NCBI GenBank assembly: GCA_023388935.1
Contig: JAEWFG010000289.1
Location: forward strand, 1 to 41,175
Source of the DNA: Pseudomonadota bacterium
Lineage (GTDB): Bacteria > Pseudomonadota > Alphaproteobacteria > Rhizobiales > Xanthobacteraceae
Direction: 5' to 3'
Length of the DNA stretch: 41,175 bases
Each line of letters opens with the position of its first letter. The stretch's first letter is position 1. This document shows positions 37,332-41,175 of this stretch, one piece after another. The notes beneath the pieces were generated by a model. It searched no databases. It was not told where the DNA came from and saw only the letters and a program-made list of their open reading frames with translations. The position numbers and the translations under genes were made by a program.

Positions 37332-40300
37332 TCAACCGCGCTTTCTAACCGCTGCAATTGCTTCGCCAAGGTCCGCGCCGGAGTATGGCTTTCGGACGAA
37401 TGCAATACCGGAATCCTTCGCAAATTTCTCGCGCATCGCCGCATCATCGTAACCGCTCGCAATTACGATAGGCAGCTCTGAACGGATCGCCCGAAGTTCG
37501 GAGACCAGGATATCGCCTTTGACGTCAGGCAACCCGAAATCCACGATCGCCACGTCTATTTTGTCGCGCAGCAGCTTGATTTTATTAATGGCGTCCCTGG
37601 CAGAGGATGACGTTTCCACGCGATAGCCCAGTTCCTCCAACTGCTCTACGGCGAGCATCTGAATGAGAGCTTCGTCCTCGACCAACAGGATCCGCATTGT
37701 TTCGGAAGCCTCCAGGACATCACTAAGTTTCGAAGCGAGCGCGGCGTAGGTAAACGGCTTTGGAAGCAATGACACGCCGGGGTCAAGCCGCCCTGCATGA
37801 ACGATGGCGTTCCGCGCATAACCCGTTGTAAACAGGACCTTTAGATCCGGCCGAACGCTGCGCGCGGCGTCCGCGAGTTGGCGGCCATTCATGCCGCCCG
37901 GCAGACCGACATCCGTAAACAGCAATGCGACTTCGGGGTGAAGCTCCAGAAGTTGAAGAGCCGCCGCGCCGTTCGCCGCTTCAAGAACCCGGTACCCGAG
38001 TTCGCTCACGATGCCGGAGGTGTGAGCCCGGACGTCGTCCTCGTCCTCCACCACAAGGATGGTCCGGTGGACCGATCCCTTGGGCACATGCATCGCTAGA
38101 TCATCAGGTTGGGCAGCTGTGTCGTCGGAGTGAAGACGTGGCAAATAGATCCGGACCGTCGTTCCATGGCCGGGTTCGCTATAGATTTTGACGTTTCCGC
38201 CGGACTGCTTCACGAAGCCATACACTTGAGGCAGCCCCAGTCCCGTACCCTGACCAATGTCTTTCGTGGTGAAAAATGGTTCGAATGCTCTGCTCACGGT
38301 CTCCCGGGACATGCCGGAGCCGGTGTCTGTCACGCTGATTACGACATATTGACCTGGCACTACTTCAGCTTGCTTGGCCGCATAGGCCTCGTCCAAAAGC
38401 ACGTTAGCCGTCTCGATGGTTAGCTTGCCACCTTTGGGCATAGCATCGCGCGAGTTGACGGCAAGGTTGAGGAGGCTGACCTCCAGTTGATTCTGATCGA
38501 CCAAGACCCGCCAAAGCCCGCCGCACAATACCGTTTCGATCGCAATGCTTTCTCCCAATGAGCGACGAAACAGCTCGGACATGTTTCCGATGAGGCGGCT
38601 TAAATCCGTTGCCTTGGGTTCAAGAGGCTGTCGCCGAGAGAAGGCCAGCAACCGCTGCGTCAGCGAAGCCGCACGCTGAGCTCCGCGCATGGCATACTCG
38701 AGGGAGCGCGCCAATCGGTCAGCGTCTTGCGTCGAGGAAATGGTGCGCTGGGCGGTTTCCAAATTCCCAATGATGATAGTCAGGAGATTGTTGAAGTCGT
38801 GAGCAACTCCGCCCGTGAGCTGGCCGATACCTTCCATTTTTTGCGATTGCGCCAATTGCTCTTGTGCGCGCTGCAGGGAAATTTGAGCGTCCTTGCGTTC
38901 GGTGATGTCGCGGGTAACTTTTGCAAATCCGACAAGGGCCCCATGAGCGTCACGAATCGCATTGATGACCACGCTGGCCCAAAACTGCGAGCCGCCCTTT
39001 CGCACTCGCAGGCCTTCGGCTTCGAACTTGCCTTTACTGGCAGCAGTTTCCAGCGCCCTGACCGGGACGCCCGCTGTCTTGTCTTCTTCCGTGTAGAAGA
39101 CGCTGAAGTGCTTTCCGACGATTTCACCTTCGCTGTAGCCCTTGATCCGTTCGGCTCCAGGATTCCAGTTGGTGATGATCCCGTTTTGGTCCAGCATAAA
39201 GATTGCGTAGTCTGTCACGCCCTCGACGAGTATCCTGAATCGCCCTTCGGCGCGCAGCCTCTGTTCGGCCTCGTTCTGCAGTTGAGCGCTGGCGGCTCTC
39301 AATTCGGCCGTTCGTTCTTCGACCCTGCGTTCGAGCTGCTGTTCATTCTCGCGGAGGACATTCTCGATTACTTCCCGCCTTCGGATTTCGTCTTGAGCCG
39401 CGCGATAAAGCCGGGCCTTTTCGATGGCGATCGCCGCCTGGATCGCGATTGCTCCGACGATACGCTGCGACCGCGCATCAAATTTGCCGATCTCTGAATG
39501 ACCGAAAAACAGCCCTCCCAGGACCTCACCAGTGGCGGATATTACCGGTGCCGCGAGGTAGCTCCGCACGGGCAGATGGCCCTTGGGCATCCCGAAATGA
39601 GGGGCGTTCTTCCCATAGCGAGCGTCTTTTGTAATGTCATTCGACCGCACAACTCCCTCGCCAGTGAAGGTCGGCGCAAAAACGGCAGTATTTCTCGGCA
39701 TCGGGAATTTGGAGAATGCCTCTCGCGGCGCTCCGGAGAGGGTATAGAGCGTGTAGGATTCGCCGCGATCGTTGACCACATTGTAGAAAAACGCTCCAAA
39801 TGCAGCGCCTGACAGTTGCGTTGCGATGTCCGTGACGGCCTGCACCGCCTTTTCGAGATCGATCTCGGCGGCAACCGTGTTACCCACCTTGTTGAGCAAC
39901 TCAAGAATCTCGGCTTCTTCCCGCAGCAGCCGCGCGGTCTCCTTGCGCGTTTCCGCCAAACGCAAGTTTGTTTCGACACGCGCGGTCAGTTCTCGCGCAG
40001 AAAACGGCTTGCTCAAGTAGTCGTCCGCGCCAGCTTGGAGACCTTCGACTTTTGCGTCCTCTCCGGCCCGGGCCGACAGCAGGATAACAGGCGTATCCTT
40101 CAAGTCAGGGTCAGCGCGGATTTCTCGCAGGAGGCTGAAGCCATCGAGCCCAGGCATCATGACGTCGGAAAGGACAAGGGCTGGCTTCAGTTCCTTCGCT
40201 CGACACAGCGCGATGTCGCCAGCATCCGCCGCTTCGACCCGGAAGCCGACGGAGGTTAGCAGTCGCCGAACATAATCGCGCATATCCCGGTTGTCGTCGG

Positions 40301-41175
40301 CGAGCAGCACCAATTGCCCTGCGCCCTGCGCGCCTGAGAGGGGCTGGTGATATTCGTCTGCACGCGCGAGCGTAGCGTCATCCGCCGTTTCGGACGTCCA
40401 GTTAGATGCTTCGAGAAGATAAGGTTGCGCGCGGACTTCGATCGGAACTCGGCTCTCGGGTTTTCGGATTTGATCGTCGGGCAGATGTCTCTTGCCGAAG
40501 GGAAGCTCGACCGTGAAAGTGGAGCCTTTGCGTTGTTCGCTCTCGACGCCGATTGATCCACCATGCAGCCTGACGAGTTCTTGGACAAGCGCAAGTCCGA
40601 TGCCGCTACCCTCGATGCTGCGTCCTTGGGCGCCCTCGACGCGATGAAATCGCTCAAACAGAAGGGGAAGCTGGTCCTTTGGGATGCCGATGCCGGTGTC
40701 GCGAACAGTGAGCTGTGCGTACTTGCCGTCGGTTGACGGCCTGACACCGACAGAGATCTCTCCTTCGAAGGTGTATTTGAAAGCGTTCGAGAGGAGATTG
40801 AAGACGATCTTCTCCCACATGTCGCGATCGACATAAATCTCATGAGGCAGCGGCCTAGATTCGATCTTTACTCGAAGCCCGGCTTTGGACATGGCGGGCT
40901 CGAACATCCTGGCAATATCGCTGGTCACTTTCGACAGATCGGTTGGCTCAAAGCTGGCGTGGGCACGACCAGCCTCTACTCTGGAAAAGTCGAGAAGTGA
41001 GTTCACAAGCTTTAAAAGGCGCAGCCCGTTGCGGTGAGCGAGGGAAAGCAGAGTTCGTGTTTTCGGAGGTTGATTTGCGGCGAGCATTTCCTCCATCGGA
41101 TTTAGCAACAGAGTGAGGGGCGTACGGAATTCATGACTTACGTTCGAAAAGAACGTCGTTTTGGCGCGGTCGAGC
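37332..41175 (-). CDS. hybrid histidine kinase with two kinase cores and three receiver domains (N-terminus outside window)
   Basis: The frame is open to the window edge, so the N-terminal part is missing; about 1,280 residues are visible. In order: a first phospho-acceptor helix (SNVSHEFRTPLTLLLNPMEEML at the edge), a first ATPase domain (IVFNLLSNAFKYTFEGE, DTGIGIPKDQLP, GSGIGLALVQE), receiver 1 (VLLADDNRDM, LVLSDVMMPGLDGF, LSKPFS), a GAF domain (about 39600-39950), a PAS domain (DYAIFMLDQNGIITNWNPGA), a second acceptor helix (GQLTGGVAHDFNNLLTIIIG), a second ATPase domain (DTGSGMSRET, GQGTGLGLPQVYGF), receiver 2 (ILVVEDEDDVRAHT, LFTDVGLPGG) and receiver 3 (ILLVEDEALIQML, AIVDFGLPDVKGD). Both kinase cores keep their His, and all receivers keep their Asp. 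The signal and the target are unknown; no response regulator gene is visible nearby. Confidence 0.95.
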   Translation of the reverse strand, partial: LDRAKTTFFSNVSHEFRTPLTLLLNPMEEMLAANQPPKTRTLLSLAHRNGLRLLKLVNSLLDFSRVEAGRAHASFEPTDLSKVTSDIARMFEPAMSKAGLRVKIESRPLPHEIYVDRDMWEKIVFNLLSNAFKYTFEGEISVGVRPSTDGKYAQLTVRDTGIGIPKDQLPLLFERFHRVEGAQGRSIEGSGIGLALVQELVRLHGGSIGVESEQRKGSTFTVELPFGKRHLPDDQIRKPESRVPIEVRAQPYLLEASNWTSETADDATLARADEYHQPLSGAQGAGQLVLLADDNRDMRDYVRRLLTSVGFRVEAADAGDIALCRAKELKPALVLSDVMMPGLDGFSLLREIRADPDLKDTPVILLSARAGEDAKVEGLQAGADDYLSKPFSARELTARVETNLRLAETRKETARLLREEAEILELLNKVGNTVAAEIDLEKAVQAVTDIATQLSGAAFGAFFYNVVNDRGESYTLYTLSGAPREAFSKFPMPRNTAVFAPTFTGEGVVRSNDITKDARYGKNAPHFGMPKGHLPVRSYLAAPVISATGEVLGGLFFGHSEIGKFDARSQRIVGAIAIQAAIAIEKARLYRAAQDEIRRREVIENVLRENEQQLERRVEERTAELRAASAQLQNEAEQRLRAEGRFRILVEGVTDYAIFMLDQNGIITNWNPGAERIKGYSEGEIVGKHFSVFYTEEDKTAGVPVRALETAASKGKFEAEGLRVRKGGSQFWASVVINAIRDAHGALVGFAKVTRDITERKDAQISLQRAQEQLAQSQKMEGIGQLTGGVAHDFNNLLTIIIGNLETAQRTISSTQDADRLARSLEYAMRGAQRAASLTQRLLAFSRRQPLEPKATDLSRLIGNMSELFRRSLGESIAIETVLCGGLWRVLVDQNQLEVSLLNLAVNSRDAMPKGGKLTIETANVLLDEAYAAKQAEVVPGQYVVISVTDTGSGMSRETVSRAFEPFFTTKDIGQGTGLGLPQVYGFVKQSGGNVKIYSEPGHGTTVRIYLPRLHSDDTAAQPDDLAMHVPKGSVHRTILVVEDEDDVRAHTSGIVSELGYRVLEAANGAAALQLLELHPEVALLFTDVGLPGGMNGRQLADAARSVRPDLKVLFTTGYARNAIVHAGRLDPGVSLLPKPFTYAALASKLSDVLEASETMRILLVEDEALIQMLAVEQLEELGYRVETSSSARDAINKIKLLRDKIDVAIVDFGLPDVKGDILVSELRAIRSELPIVIASGYDDAAMREKFAKDSGIAFVRKPYSGADLGEAIAAVRKRG

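Overview
The window looks like a piece of chromosome from a Bradyrhizobium-type alphaproteobacterium (order Hyphomicrobiales). The reasons are the high GC content, small stress proteins typical of that group, two kinds of rhizobial intergenic palindrome (6601-6723), a ROSE-type RNA thermometer in front of an hsp20 gene, GGAAC-N16/17-CGTT promoters of the EcfG general stress sigma factor, and an RpoE/ChrR module. The species cannot be fixed from the sequence alone.

Left end (1-5472): a secreted protein of unknown role, then a PaaX-like repressor divergent from a crotonase and an acyl-CoA synthetase that form a small acid-degradation operon, then an M24 peptidase on the opposite strand. Positions 5473-7197 are mostly non-coding, with two possible small genes and two palindromic repeats.

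Metabolic operon (7198-17294): eleven or twelve tightly packed, often overlapping genes. They encode a glycerol-type ABC importer (binding protein, two permeases, a small membrane protein, two ATPases), a split PEP-dependent dihydroxyacetone kinase (DhaL, DhaM, DhaK) with its own HPr and Enzyme I, and a helix-turn-helix protein. The likely logic is import of a triose or related small keto-sugar or polyol, followed by phosphorylation with phosphate passed from PEP through EI, HPr and DhaM to ADP held on DhaL. No glycerol kinase or glycerol dehydrogenase is present.

Decayed zone (17400-23000): a RidA relic, a coiled-coil relic, CsbD and PRC-barrel genes with frameshifts, and a frameshifted GH13 trehalose-synthase-like gene. 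Among them lies an intact but unfamiliar membrane protein with three 52-residue repeats. Positions 23000-28700 hold stress-type genes: a CsbD/YqjD-like protein, a TAXI binding protein, a truncated Ku, a MAPEG protein, a TolA-like coiled-coil protein, Hsp20 and small proteins. Some of these have EcfG-like promoters.

Photo-oxidative stress block (28809-36627): CFA-synthase-like methyltransferase, DUF1365 and flavin oxidoreductase in one operon; DUF1295; DUF2177 and TspO; a second ECF sigma factor with a small partner; and an ECF sigma/ChrR pair. I find the same two-part promoter, TGATCC (one variant TGAAAC) - 16 bases - CGT, in front of all five transcription units. The block therefore reads as one locally encoded regulon of the sigma/ChrR pair, with the second sigma factor as a probable member. 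The right end is a very large hybrid histidine kinase cut by the window edge.
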